The notes beneath the pieces were generated by a model, which saw only the letters and a program-made list of their open reading frames with translations, had not been told where the DNA came from and made no database searches. This document shows, one piece after another, positions 22,901 through 34,900 of a DNA stretch of 64,000 nucleotides. Source of the DNA: Elephas maximus indicus (taxonomy: Eukaryota > Chordata > Mammalia > Proboscidea > Elephantidae). How positions within the stretch are numbered: position 1 is the first letter of the stretch; every line of letters starts with the position of its first letter. The stretch lies in the NCBI RefSeq assembly GCF_024166365.1, contig NC_064819.1:208159293-208223292 (forward strand), written 5' to 3'. The position numbers were made by a program, and so were the translations under genes.

Positions 22901-25900
22901 CCCAACACATTCCGCACTAAATCAAAGAGTCTGAGTCTTGGGGGAATTTTCTAACAGTTAAATTCCAGTTGGTTTTGTTTAAATCAGAAAGTATTTGAGT
23001 GCTTATTGTATGTCTAGCGTGGTTAAAGTTGGAAATGGCGTCCTTATAAATTTCTAGAAAAGCCATTAAAGTTGGCTTTCAAAGGATGCAGCATTTCTCA
23101 TTTCTCTGTTTTGAGAAATAATTTGGTAACTAGCTACCTAGGAAATATAAAAGGGCAGCCTTTAGGTTCTACTGGAATATTACATTAATACTAGAGCTGA
23201 GAGGTAAAGAACTTAATTCTTGATAAACTCCTTAATTCACCACCTCCCCCCACCCCAAATGACATGTTTATATATTATATGAGGAGCTCCAGGTCGGGAC
23301 AGCATGACGCTTTCATCTCATGTGACAGTCTTTTCACTTAGCTTTAAGACTTGGGAAAACAGTGTTGACACAAGGTTATTCACACAGAGAATTGTTTCTA
23401 TAGGATGGCACTGTTTCAGGAGGGAAAAGGGGGACCTTGGTTCAGGGCAAAAGAAGGTCTTGGCAGCATAAAGGCATCCATGAGAGTTGTCTGAAAATAC
23501 TGTGGTAAAGAAGTCCAGAAGGAAGCAAAAGGCTTAAATATAGCATTATGGTTTAAAGCACTTGTACTACATGATCTTACCAATTTTTACAGTAACACTG
23601 ATGTAGGAGCACTCAGCTATTTACAACCAGAAAAATGATGCAACAAATAAAACTTGAGTGATAAACGATATTCAGTCTTAAAAGTGACCACATATAAAAA
23701 GGATAACAGTTCAGGCAGTTATTTTGAAAATTTTACCCAATATGTATTTTTAAATACAACCATTTCTGAAGCCAGTAGATGGCACTAGTGGTACATAGAC
23801 CAATACCAAGCCAACCCCGTCGTCAAGTTGATTCTGACTCACATCGACCCTATAGGACAGAGTAGAACTGCCCCATAGGGTTTCCAAGGAACGGCTGGTG
23901 TATTCGAACTGCCAACCTTTTGGTTAGCAGCCGAGCTCTTAACCACTGCGCCACCAGGGCTCCAGGAGTATACAGTAGTGAGCAAATTTCTTTTGCTCCT
24001 ATCTAAAAAGAGAAGTTCTCTTTCATTTAAACACTGAGGTAGCCAAAGAAACTACACTACAAAATCCAGATTTTTTCTGTAAAGTTAAAGAATAATAATA
24101 AGACACCCTTACGGAGGGAGGAATGCCAGTCTGCGTATCCTAAATCCACAGACCACAGCAAACCTCACCCTGGACTGGACCATGGACGGCTCTAATCCAG
24201 CTTGTATACTTTGTCACAAGACGGACATGTTGTGTTTCTTGCCAGCAGGAACAGTGCCTACCAGAAGTCATCATATAAGCCTCTGTCTCCAAAGTCATAA
24301 AAAAATCAGTGGAGCAAAGTAAAACAGAAACTGGAGATAGAGAAGGAATACGAATAAAGAAAATACATGAAAAAACCATCAGTAAAGGTAGTGAATCCTA
24401 ATTGGGTGACAGAAGAAACCATCTGGAAAAAAAATCAAGGAAATGACCTTTTGGGAAGCAGAGTGATCAAACTGATTCAAACCAGAGGGAGGAGTTTGGG
24501 GTACCTGTGAATAGCTGCAAAGAGGTCTTCTGTGGTCCTGGGTCTGCTGGGGGTCATCACCTCATCACTCCCTTCTTCCCTGAGGAAGTCGAAGGCCTCT
24601 GAGGAAGAAGCTGCTGTGTCCGTCTCCAGCACCCCAGCTAAACAGAGAAGCAAACATGCAAATGAACCAGATGCACAAGGCACTTGAGCGTCCCCCAAAC
24701 TCCCCTGCCTTTCTGACCAGTGAGAACCCAGGAGGTAGGGGTGTGTGTGTGTGTGTGTGTGTGTAGGGCGGAGGGGGGCCTGTAGTTTGGTATTTTGTAC
24801 GGATGGGGGTGGGGTGGAGAAGTGACACTAGCTAAACTCAACTCAGCCTGAATCTCTTTACTGCTCTTCAGAAGGGAGATGACAGATTGTTACTTGGTAT
24901 TGGGCAACCTGCAGACCACCCCTATTTTCTGCCATTCTGTAAGTCCTTCCTTTAGCCTACTGCTTGGATCTTGATTTTTTTTTTTTTTTTAACTCATAAA
25001 ATGCAAAGTTGCTAACCTCCCGTGTTGAGGCAGCCCAGGAAACCCACATGCTGCTGGCTTAAACTGCATCTCATTGGATCTACTTCAGCTCCATGTGTGA
25101 ACATCCAACAGCCGGGGCTGCCTCAGCTGCTACGGCCTGATAGGGATGGGAGAGCAAAACCCAGACTTACCCCCTGCATCCTCCTGAGACAGGCGTCGCT
25201 CCCCACCGCCCACAACGTCCGCGCTGCTCTCGGCGCCGCTGCCTTCATCGGAGGTGCCCGGCTCTTCCTGCTTGAGGGCTGGCGAGGCATCGGGCTGTAC
25301 CATGGGGGCATCGGCTTTCCCTCTGCCAAGGGACGCAGATCCTGCAGCTCCTCCCTCAAGAAGTGAGTTGTCAGAGTCCAGCTCATCAGAACCGGTTCTG
25401 GCTGCAGAACTCCCTTTTGCCTCCTTGCTGTGCACAGAGTCCACCTTTCCCCTCGCAGTGTTGGGTGGGTCTCTGAAGGCTTCACTCACGTTCTCTTTGT
25501 GCTCTGCTGCGAAATCTCTCTGAGGAGGTGGCACCACAAGGAACAGTTTGGGCTTCTTTGAAATAGGAGGCGGCTTCCTGCTGGGTGAGGAGCCATGTGG
25601 CTCCATTGGTGAGCCAGGCTGCTCCTGGACTAGTGCAGTCCTGAGGCCAGACTGCGCCTTTGCGCTCTGCACAGTGGCCCGGGCTGCCACCTCAGCATCC
25701 ATCCCTGGAAATGAAGCTCCAGAGGCCTGGGCCGGCTGTGCTCCATCTCTGCAGCTCTGAAGGCCGACACGCTCAGCTGCACTGTCATGGTGACCCTGAC
25801 TCTCGCTCTTGGCAGGAGCTGGAAGTGAGTCCTTTGCGGAGGCATTCTGGCTTTTATTCTCCATTTCATTTATGCTATTTCGGGATTTCAGGAAAGCAGA

Positions 25901-28900
25901 TGGCTTTAAATGATACTGTGGAACAACCGGAGTTGATTTTTCCTGAGATATTCCTTCAGACAACAGCACGCCCTCAGTTCCTGAGTTCTTTTTCACCGGC
26001 CTCAACTGTACCATCTGTAATGCTTCGGTGGTTATTAGGGGCATAGGTGGTCTAGTGCTCTCCTCCTTGTTGTAAGGCTGCTTAAAGGCGTCACAGGAGG
26101 AGCCTGGCTGGCTAGACTGTTTGAAAGAAGGCCTGGTGTCTTTCATCAATTTGGGGTCAAGGGGTGGGGCAGGTGGTGGAACTGAAGAAGGGAAGAAAGG
26201 TGGAGGAGATGGAAAGGAAGTGGATGGATCTGGAGGAACGGGGCTGAAGGATGTGGGAGGAGGAGGAAAGCCTGCTTCAGTCGGGGAACACAATGGAGCC
26301 AGAACTTCTAGTGGTGGAGGGGGGAAGACAGGAGAGTGAGGCAGAGGAAAGCTCCCGGAGGAATCCGCTACAGGAGGGGGAGGAGGCGGAAAAGGAGACT
26401 TGTCAGCAAGACACAGAGATGGAAGAGGAGGAGCCAGAGGAGAAGCCACCGATAAATCCAGTTTCTTCATAGTTCCACTTCCTTCAGTAGAAGTATTAGA
26501 AGAAAGAGAAGTTGAAGATGAAGAAATGGATACTGAGGATATCAGTGAGGACTTCCTTTCTGGCACCTTGGGCTTGGCCTTCCCCTTCCCATTTGCTGGT
26601 GACATGGACTTCAAAAACACAGGCACTGGGGTGAGGGCTGTGGGTGTATTAGACTGGCTGGAGTACCCACTGGATGGAGAAGTGACTCTGTGTGACTTCT
26701 CTGGGGATGTGATCTTTGGTTTGACTGAGTTACCGGGCACTTGAGGCATCGTGGCCCTGGACCCATCTTGGACGGGGTGAACCTGCTCATTTCCAGCTGC
26801 TGCCCCACTGCTGGCAGAACACACCCCTCCCGGGTTCGCTGGGTCTTCTTGCACACCAGTATAGTCGATGTAGTAACCCCAAGGGTCCGTGTACTCTGAC
26901 TTCAGGCTGCTTGTGTCGCTCTGCGATGGCGTGACCCCGCACAGGGAGTACACGTTGGGGGTGGTGGTGGAAGTCATGCTGCTGCCAGCACTGACCGTGC
27001 TTTGGCTGCGGGAGCGGGGCAGCCAGGGCTCTTCTAAGTCACTGCAGGGGCTCTGGGAGGCCGAGCTGCCGTCCTTGCACTGCAGGTTCAGCTGCAGAGA
27101 TTGCTGGAGCGTGGCGATCAGGCTCTCATTTAGCACCTGCCCATTAGACTGGGCACCCTTCTTGGGAATCCTGCGGAGAGAGTCAGTCCGAGAGGGTGGC
27201 AGTGGAGGCTTCTTTGCTTTTCTCAAAGAGATGCTTCGAGAGAGGGACTTGTCCTGGTAACTTGGCTGGTCTGCTTGATTTTTCTGAGCTCGTCCATCAA
27301 AAACATTGATCACGCTATGTCTGGGGTTCCCAAAGCCATCCCTGCTATTGCACGGATTCCCTGATCCGTGTCCAGAGCTGGTGTGCACAGGTGTGTAGTA
27401 GCCATTGTGGTCCACGGAGCACAGGGACCTGGCCTCCTGTTTGTTTGATGTTTGGTCTAAGCTGCAGCTGCTCAGGTTACTGACAGGAGTGGAGTAACCA
27501 GGTGCTACAAACCGTGTCTTCTGTGGGGATGCCCTCCCCTTACCTGAGGCTTGATATTCCCAGGGCTGGGGGCTGCTGTGCACTCTGCCTCCGGAATAAC
27601 TCGACTCCCTCTTGCCATCCACCTCCTGGGGATGGCTTGGGAAGTTCAGGTTGCTTCTACAATCATATGTCCCAGCTTGGGACCCATTCTCCCTATTTGC
27701 TGGGGTATTGAGAGAGCCTGTTGAGTCATAAAGGGAAAACAGCATGGCGGCATCAGGTGAACCGGTATCTAAGGCGGCCGGTGAAAGGATGGTGGAGTGA
27801 GTCTTATCCCAGTGGCCACTGGAAGACTGATGACCTTCTTTTACAGCATGCCTGGAGAGGCGGTGGTCTCTGGGTCTTACCTTTGCACATGAGGATGGAC
27901 TGGCAACTCTGCTGTCCAGTGGCCCTGAACTCTGAGCAGTGCGAATAACAATCATTTCTGAAGAGGAAGAGAGTGTGGCATTTGGGATGATGCTGGTGGA
28001 GTAGGTCGCGTGAGGAGAAACCACGCAAGCTGGGCTGGTTCCGTTTTCAACCTCGAAGTGCCTCAGCTCCTGGGATGGAGGCCTCAGAAGTATTCCGGTC
28101 CTTGAGGCACCTCCCACGTGTCCCAAGGTCTCATCTACCTGGTGATGATCCCTTTGGTGGTAGAAAGTGCTGTCCTTGTCTTCCGCAGGGCCCAGGGCAC
28201 CCAGTCTTGACTCGAGGAGCTGCACATTTGCCCTTGCTCCAGAGCGTGGAAGACTGTGGAAACCAGCATCACTGTTGAGGCGAGAAGGGAACACAATGCC
28301 TGCAGAGTCGCTCAGCACAGACATGTTCCCAGAGGAGCCTGAGAAGTGGCTCATCTGGGCGGCAATACCTTGCCCCTTTTGTGCCCTGATTCTTCTCATT
28401 GAAGGTGGGACAACTTTCACTTCTTCAGTCTGGCAGCTGGAGTCCCTGGTTTCTGAGCGCTGCCCTGCAGACCGAAGGCTGTCAAGCCTCTCTAGTGTAG
28501 AGTAGTGGTCTGGGGTGTGCATTGAGTGACCCCCAACATCCTCTTGGCCAGTGCCTGATGCTGGAGATAAAGCAGAAAGAGGCTTGTTATCTGAAAATAA
28601 AAACCATACTCTCACTCCCTTCTGTTAGATTAAAAAAACAAAAAATCTTTTCTACTTGACCTGGTTTCTCTTCTCCTGTAAGCAATAAAATGGGTTTAAA
28701 CCGATCTTGAAACCTCCTAAAATAAAAACCCTTATTATGAATTTCATGTACTTCTCAATTTGTATTTCAAATCTTCCTATAGGTAGAATTCTCAGGCACC
28801 GCCTTTGAGATCAAGGCTCCTGAGTGCCATGTGGAGGGCAGCTTTTCATATTAACTGCCTTTCTGTAAGACTTCAAAGTAGCCTTTCACCCGCCAGGCTG

Positions 28901-31900
28901 AGGACCGACTCTCTCGCCTTGACTGCAGGAAGCACCAGTCAAGCACTGAATTTCTTTCCCAAAGGCAGATGAATCTGGTAGTTGAACAACAGGGCTACAG
29001 AGATTTCTTTTATGAGGGATGCTGGCACAAAGTGGTGCTAATTAACATTAATTTTTTTATGTAGAAGAAACTCCTAAGAAAAATGATTTACAGGCCCATC
29101 TGTGTTTCCAACATGTCATTATCCATCTTAAGCCATTATCATCTGTCTGTTGGTGACATTCAAAATTCAACAGCAATCTGTTGTGTTCTGGTGGGGGAAA
29201 AGCAGCAGGACCTGATCTCGTGAGCATTTCTTCAAATGACGGCTGTTTGTTTCTTGGAGCTTTACCACCACACAGAGAGTAGTGTGTTAAAAATGAAGCA
29301 GGGAGAACAGAGAGGGAAGTGGGTGAGAAAAGACAGTCAGTGTAGGTAAATACTGAGTTCAAGCTTCCTGGGAAAGAACAGAAGCTTTAAGAAAAAAAGA
29401 AAAATCATAAAGCCAAGAACTTTTCCAAAGTGTACTGGGGTGGGTGGGTGGGGGGGGGGAATCCACCTGTGCATAGTAATTATTAGGACAAATTAAATCT
29501 TTACAAACAGTAGCAAAAAACCACAGTTCCCTCTAAGCTGTTTTCATCCAAAAAGGACCTGAAGTATCTCAAGCATGGGCTTCGCTGAGTGATGCTAGTC
29601 GAGCACCCATCTGTACCACTGCACAGCTGGACATGGACATTGGGAGTGATGCGGTCCCCGAGATTGCCCTCCTTTCCTCCCCACATAAATCGACCATTAC
29701 GTGGGACTTGCCCCTGACTGGCTATAAAGAGCATTTGAATAGCAAAGAATACTACTAAAACGGTGGCAATATGTTTATGCCAACACGCAGAGGAGATGTC
29801 ACCCCATGAGGAAGGTTCTCCAGCATAAAGCCCTTTCCTTCATCCTGATTTTGGAGAATCATCTTTATTTTTAGATCTTCACCAAGATATATTTGGATAT
29901 ACTTCCTCCCCCACCATCTGCCAATACAACTCACTGAACACACATACACACTCACATGTGCGCACACAATGTTCTATCATCAGCAAGACGGGATGTGGGC
30001 AAAAGGGCAGAAGCAGAAGAAAACTCAGCTTTGAGGAAAGAAAATCAAAAGGTGAAAGTTTTAGCCATTTGGTATTTTAGAAGATGGGTGGTTGACTTGT
30101 ATGGTTGTATTACTTTGCAAAAATGCCAAATATTTAAGATACCTTATTTCATCCAACAATGGGTTTTAGTTTCTTTTCTTTCAAAATTGAAGTCGTTTTT
30201 GTACAGGGTTAGTGATAGATTTTTAACTGTCTTTGAGTGCTATGAAATCATGATATTTTCAGGTAACATTTTTGAACATTGAAACCATTCTAGACTTCTG
30301 AAAAATAGGAATATAACTCCCTCTCTCTTTTTTAAGCCTTTTACCACCTACAGCCAAGTATGAGGAGCCCTAGTAGCACAATGGTTAAGCGTTCAGCTGC
30401 TAACCAAAAGGTTGGCAGTTCCAACCCACCAGCCACTCTGGGAGAAAGATGTGGCAGTCTGCTTCCATAAAGATTATTGCCAAGGAAACTCTATGGGGTA
30501 GCTGTGAATCACAATCAACTCACTGGCACACAACAACAACACAGCTAAGTATAACTTTCTTATCAAGATATTATTTTTTCTAAATAACTTCAAAACTATA
30601 TGAAAAAAACTCATATATCGTTTATCATAAACCACCTGACTCACAGCAACCCTACAGGACAGAGTAGAACTGCCTCATAGGGTTTCCGAGGAACGAACTG
30701 CCAACGTTTTGGTTAGCAGCCAAACTCGTAAGCATCATTTATCATAGGGACCATCAAAATTCTATTTCCAGAACACATCCTCCAATATTTTCACAGTATA
30801 AAAAGTCTCCAATATTACAAGAATCAGATGAATGCTATGTGCACTATGGTTAAAGAACAGGAAAGCCAACAGCAAACACAGGTAGACCTCTCGGGTGCTA
30901 CTGAAAATATTGATGGGGTTTATCTGATTTGAAAACATAATATAAAGAAACAATATGTCACAATTTTCCTCTACTTATTATATAATACCACAAGGGATTT
31001 CCCATCAAAAAATAAATAAATGTAATTAAGGATGGAAGAAATCTACAAGTTAGTTTACTAAAGGTATAGTATATGAGTATTTAAAGTCTCGTCAGGTCTT
31101 CAGTAATGTTCTTAGTGCAAGCTATCAGAGATTATTCAAAACATGACTCTAGAGAGTCTTTCAAATGAGGCTTTTTCTGCTTGGGGAAGACATAAGGAGA
31201 CACGTTTCCAGGAGTACTCAAATAATTATGTAGCCAAATAAAATATTATATACCAACAAAACAATCCTAATCTGAGTCTAGAGGATTACACCTCACAACA
31301 TGATGTTCAAATATATTTCTGTCTAGTTTTAAGACAGTAACATTTAAGAAAAAGTTTGAAATTTTGTCCCATTCATTTAAATGGAAAGCAATAAATTATA
31401 AATAAAAGTCATCAGATATGCATTGGAAGTAAGCAGTAAGGATCATAACTTAATTTTAAAATATTAAAGAGTCATTATTTAAGGAATTTTAAGTAGAAAA
31501 CTGCATGTAACTGAGCAGAACATAAGCCTGTAACTCATGGAAGCACCTGTGTTTTTGGTTAGATTTTTAAAAATCCAAAGCATCTAGGAATGTGGGGAAT
31601 ATTTAGTAGACACGGGTGTATTTTCCTAGGGTGCCTTTCTCTCAGTCATTTCCTTTTTTATCTCATTTGTTTCACTCGGCCATGTTTCCCCATGCTTTAT
31701 ATTCAGAAGAAGACTAATTATGAAAGAAAACATGAAGGGTCTACTTTTGATAATTATTAGTTAAGTAATACAAGGCTTCTAAACCAGACTTTCTGTAAGT
31801 ACACAACATCAGGATAAAGGGCAAGGTCAATCAGAATTCTGGAAGTGAACGGCACAGATATATGATTTGATTTCTTTGCTAAATGAGATTATATTCAAAT

Positions 31901-34900
31901 GTTATTCTCCCTCATTCTATCCACTCATCCTCCAACTAATCTATCTATGAAACTAGAGTCATATCTAGTTGTCTGTATTTTTAACTAGCTCTAACTAGAT
32001 ACAGCTGTTTCATTGACCTCTAGCTGTGATCCAGGGCGGTGACCCACTGTGAACTACCTCATGTCTGGTAACAGTTACCATGCGTGATGTGGGGAAAGCT
32101 ATTCTCCTTCATCCAGCATTAGTGGTTACTTCAGTTACTTAATGTCACATGAAAAAGAAAAACCAGTGTGGGCTCCAGGGACTCAATCATTGATTTTAAA
32201 AATATTAAAATTACAAAGTTTCAATTAACCTGGCTGGCCAGATCATTCCAATAAGATCAAAGAAGCAACTGAGTTACTGGCTACATATAGATTAATTCAG
32301 AGATAAAAGAGATAACATTTTTTAACTCTCAAGTTCTAGAATTTCTAGAGAAATCTGGGCTCCAGGGGCTCAATCGCTGATACTAAAAATGTTAAAATCA
32401 CAGAAGATAAGATACACCTGGCTGGCCAGATCATCCCAATAAGATCAAAGAAGCAACTGAGTTATTGGCTACATACTGTTTGGTTCAGAGATAAAAGTAA
32501 AAAATTCTTATTGAATACTTACGTATATATATCTCACATATTTTGGACATGTTATCAGGAGGGATCAGTCCCTGGAGAAGGACATCACGCTTGGTAAAGT
32601 AGAGGGTCAATGAAAAAGAGGAAGACCCTCAACGAGATGGACTGTGGCTGCAACAACGGGCTCAAGCATGACAATGATTGTATGGATGGCACAGGACCAG
32701 GCAGTACTCCATTCTGTTGTACACAGGGTCACTTTGAGTCAGAACCAACTCCACAGCACTTACCAACAACAACATCTTTACCTGGGGGCCAACCTATCCT
32801 TATACTCGCAGCACAAAACCATCTCAAGCCGATCTGTTTTGGCCACTTACAGTGTAGCCTACCCAAACCATCAATCTTGTTAACTTCCAAAGCCTCTCAG
32901 CTGCCTGTCCTTACACTCAGTCACTCCTTTACATTAAGGCCCATCTCCTAAAAGACCAGTTAAAATATAAATGTTACCTGAGTGTTATAATAAGTTAATC
33001 TATTAAATATGTATTGAGTGTATTAGTACACATTAGTTTCTAACATTAGTTAGCTGTCACCTAAAGGAGGAAAAAAAAATGTCTGAAAGAATGGGACATA
33101 GCCAGTTAAGTTTTGAGGTGAGGGGGAAGGCTACATGGGTGTCCTTAGTGCACAAGTTTAGGGAAGGTGTCTGGAGACCTAATGCAGCCAAAGGAGGGCT
33201 GGCTACTAAAAGCAGCAGCATGTGGGGACATGAACCAGACAGATTTCACAAATCCTGTGGATGCACCTTGCCTGTGTTTCTAATAAACCCTTACATTATG
33301 GGATAAGGCAAGCACCTGTATGTCATCTGGGTCGTTGGAGCTTTTTAACAAAGCACAAGACAAAACATCGGTATCCTCTTCTGATTGTTGCTGTAGTATT
33401 GAAGGCAAAGTATATATACTATAGAATTTGATTTCAGTAAGAGAAAATGTCCTCTGTAATACAAGGTATTTAAGCAGGGGTGTGTATGTGTGTGGTGGTA
33501 GTGGTGGGGCCAGTGGGCGGGGACACATAGGAACAAGGTCTCTAGCACCTGCAAGCTGAAATGCTACCACTCAAGGCACTCAAGGTGCTATAACAGACAT
33601 ATCACTATTGTTAGGATAAAGTGGTTTTGACTCAAAGACTAATAGACGAGTTCGGAAATAATTATCCTGAGTTTCATGGTTAAAAAAACCAGTTGCGGTT
33701 GAATCAATTCCAACTTGTGGCAACTCTATGTGTTGTAGGGTAGAACTGTGCTCCATAGGATTTTCATGGCTGTGACCTTCTGGAAGCAGGTTGCCAGGCC
33801 TTTCTTCCAAGGTGTTCCAGGGTTGGTTTAAACTGCCAACTTTCCGGTTGGTGGTTGAGCACGTAACTGTTTCAGCCAGGGATTCCACGTTTCAGCGTTA
33901 TGTATCTTCAAAAGTGAATTAAAAAAATACCAGGTAGTCACCTGGTATTTTCTATATAGAATTATGTCCATTGGTTGACCAAAGTGGCAAATTTCAAGAT
34001 ATTTGGTTATTAAGTTCTCTACAATAATTAAAACTGTGATTTATAATAGTAGCAGGTACTAAGTGCTTCATGTGTATAAAAAAAAAAATAAATTCATTTA
34101 ATCCTTAAACAACCCTATGAGGTAGGTTCTACTGACACCATCACTCCCCTTTTTCAAGTGAGGAAGGAGGCTCAGAGATGTGGAGTAACCTGCCCAAGGT
34201 CACCCAGAAAGTGAGTGGCAGAGCCTGGATGCAAACCTAAGATGTCTGGCACCGCAGTCCCTGCCCCTGACCTACTACGCCATAAGGTCTCTGCAGCCAT
34301 AACCGATGGACTCCATAAAGAAGCGAGAAAAGGAAATTAATACAGAAAGCATAGAAAGAGGAGAATGAAAGAACTATCCAAAGCATTGATCAAGGTAAGA
34401 AACAAAACGGAGAAGTAAAAAATGAACTAAACAACCCTCTCCACCAGACCCCCAATTTTTTGTTTTCTATTTTTATTACAGGTTGAAAATTACTGAATCA
34501 AAAACTATGAGGTTGTTTCGCTGGAAATACACAAAGGCAATATCTAACATAAACGCAATGAGTATTTCCTATTACATTGACTTTGCCAATAATCCTAGCT
34601 TGCTGCCTCTCTGATGACAAAATGCCACAAGCATTGTCAGTATAACTAGTAATGTCTGTCTTCATAATCTGAAGTCCCAGAATGAGTTTTTAGTCTCCTG
34701 GAAAATTAAGATCTAAATGAAAAATAAGTTCAATTGCAGAAATATCCAATGTTTGAGGTACGTAACAATGGTGACATAACTATAAATTTCTATCATCCCA
34801 GTTTATAATTTTCATACAAGCTCTTCCCTCTACCTTCTCACCCAAATTCAATAAGTCATCTGCATGGGGTGTTAAGATTTGCACCTCATGCCTCATTCAG

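Larger units (their letters stand above)
19973..24504 (-). other. NHSL1: NHSL1 last intron
   Basis: GT-AG intron (donor gtaccc, acceptor tctcag). Contains an L1M remnant next to the acceptor (about 20070-20255), two MIRs (about 20990-21330), an RTE/SINE 3' fragment and an AfroSINE. The rest is unique AT-rich sequence. Confidence 0.85.

Noticed and set aside
25022-28505. Many + strand open frames across the giant NHSL1 exon
   Set aside because: They mirror Ser/Pro-rich coding on the - strand (for example Gly/Glu-rich frames opposite polyproline). No independent evidence for genes.
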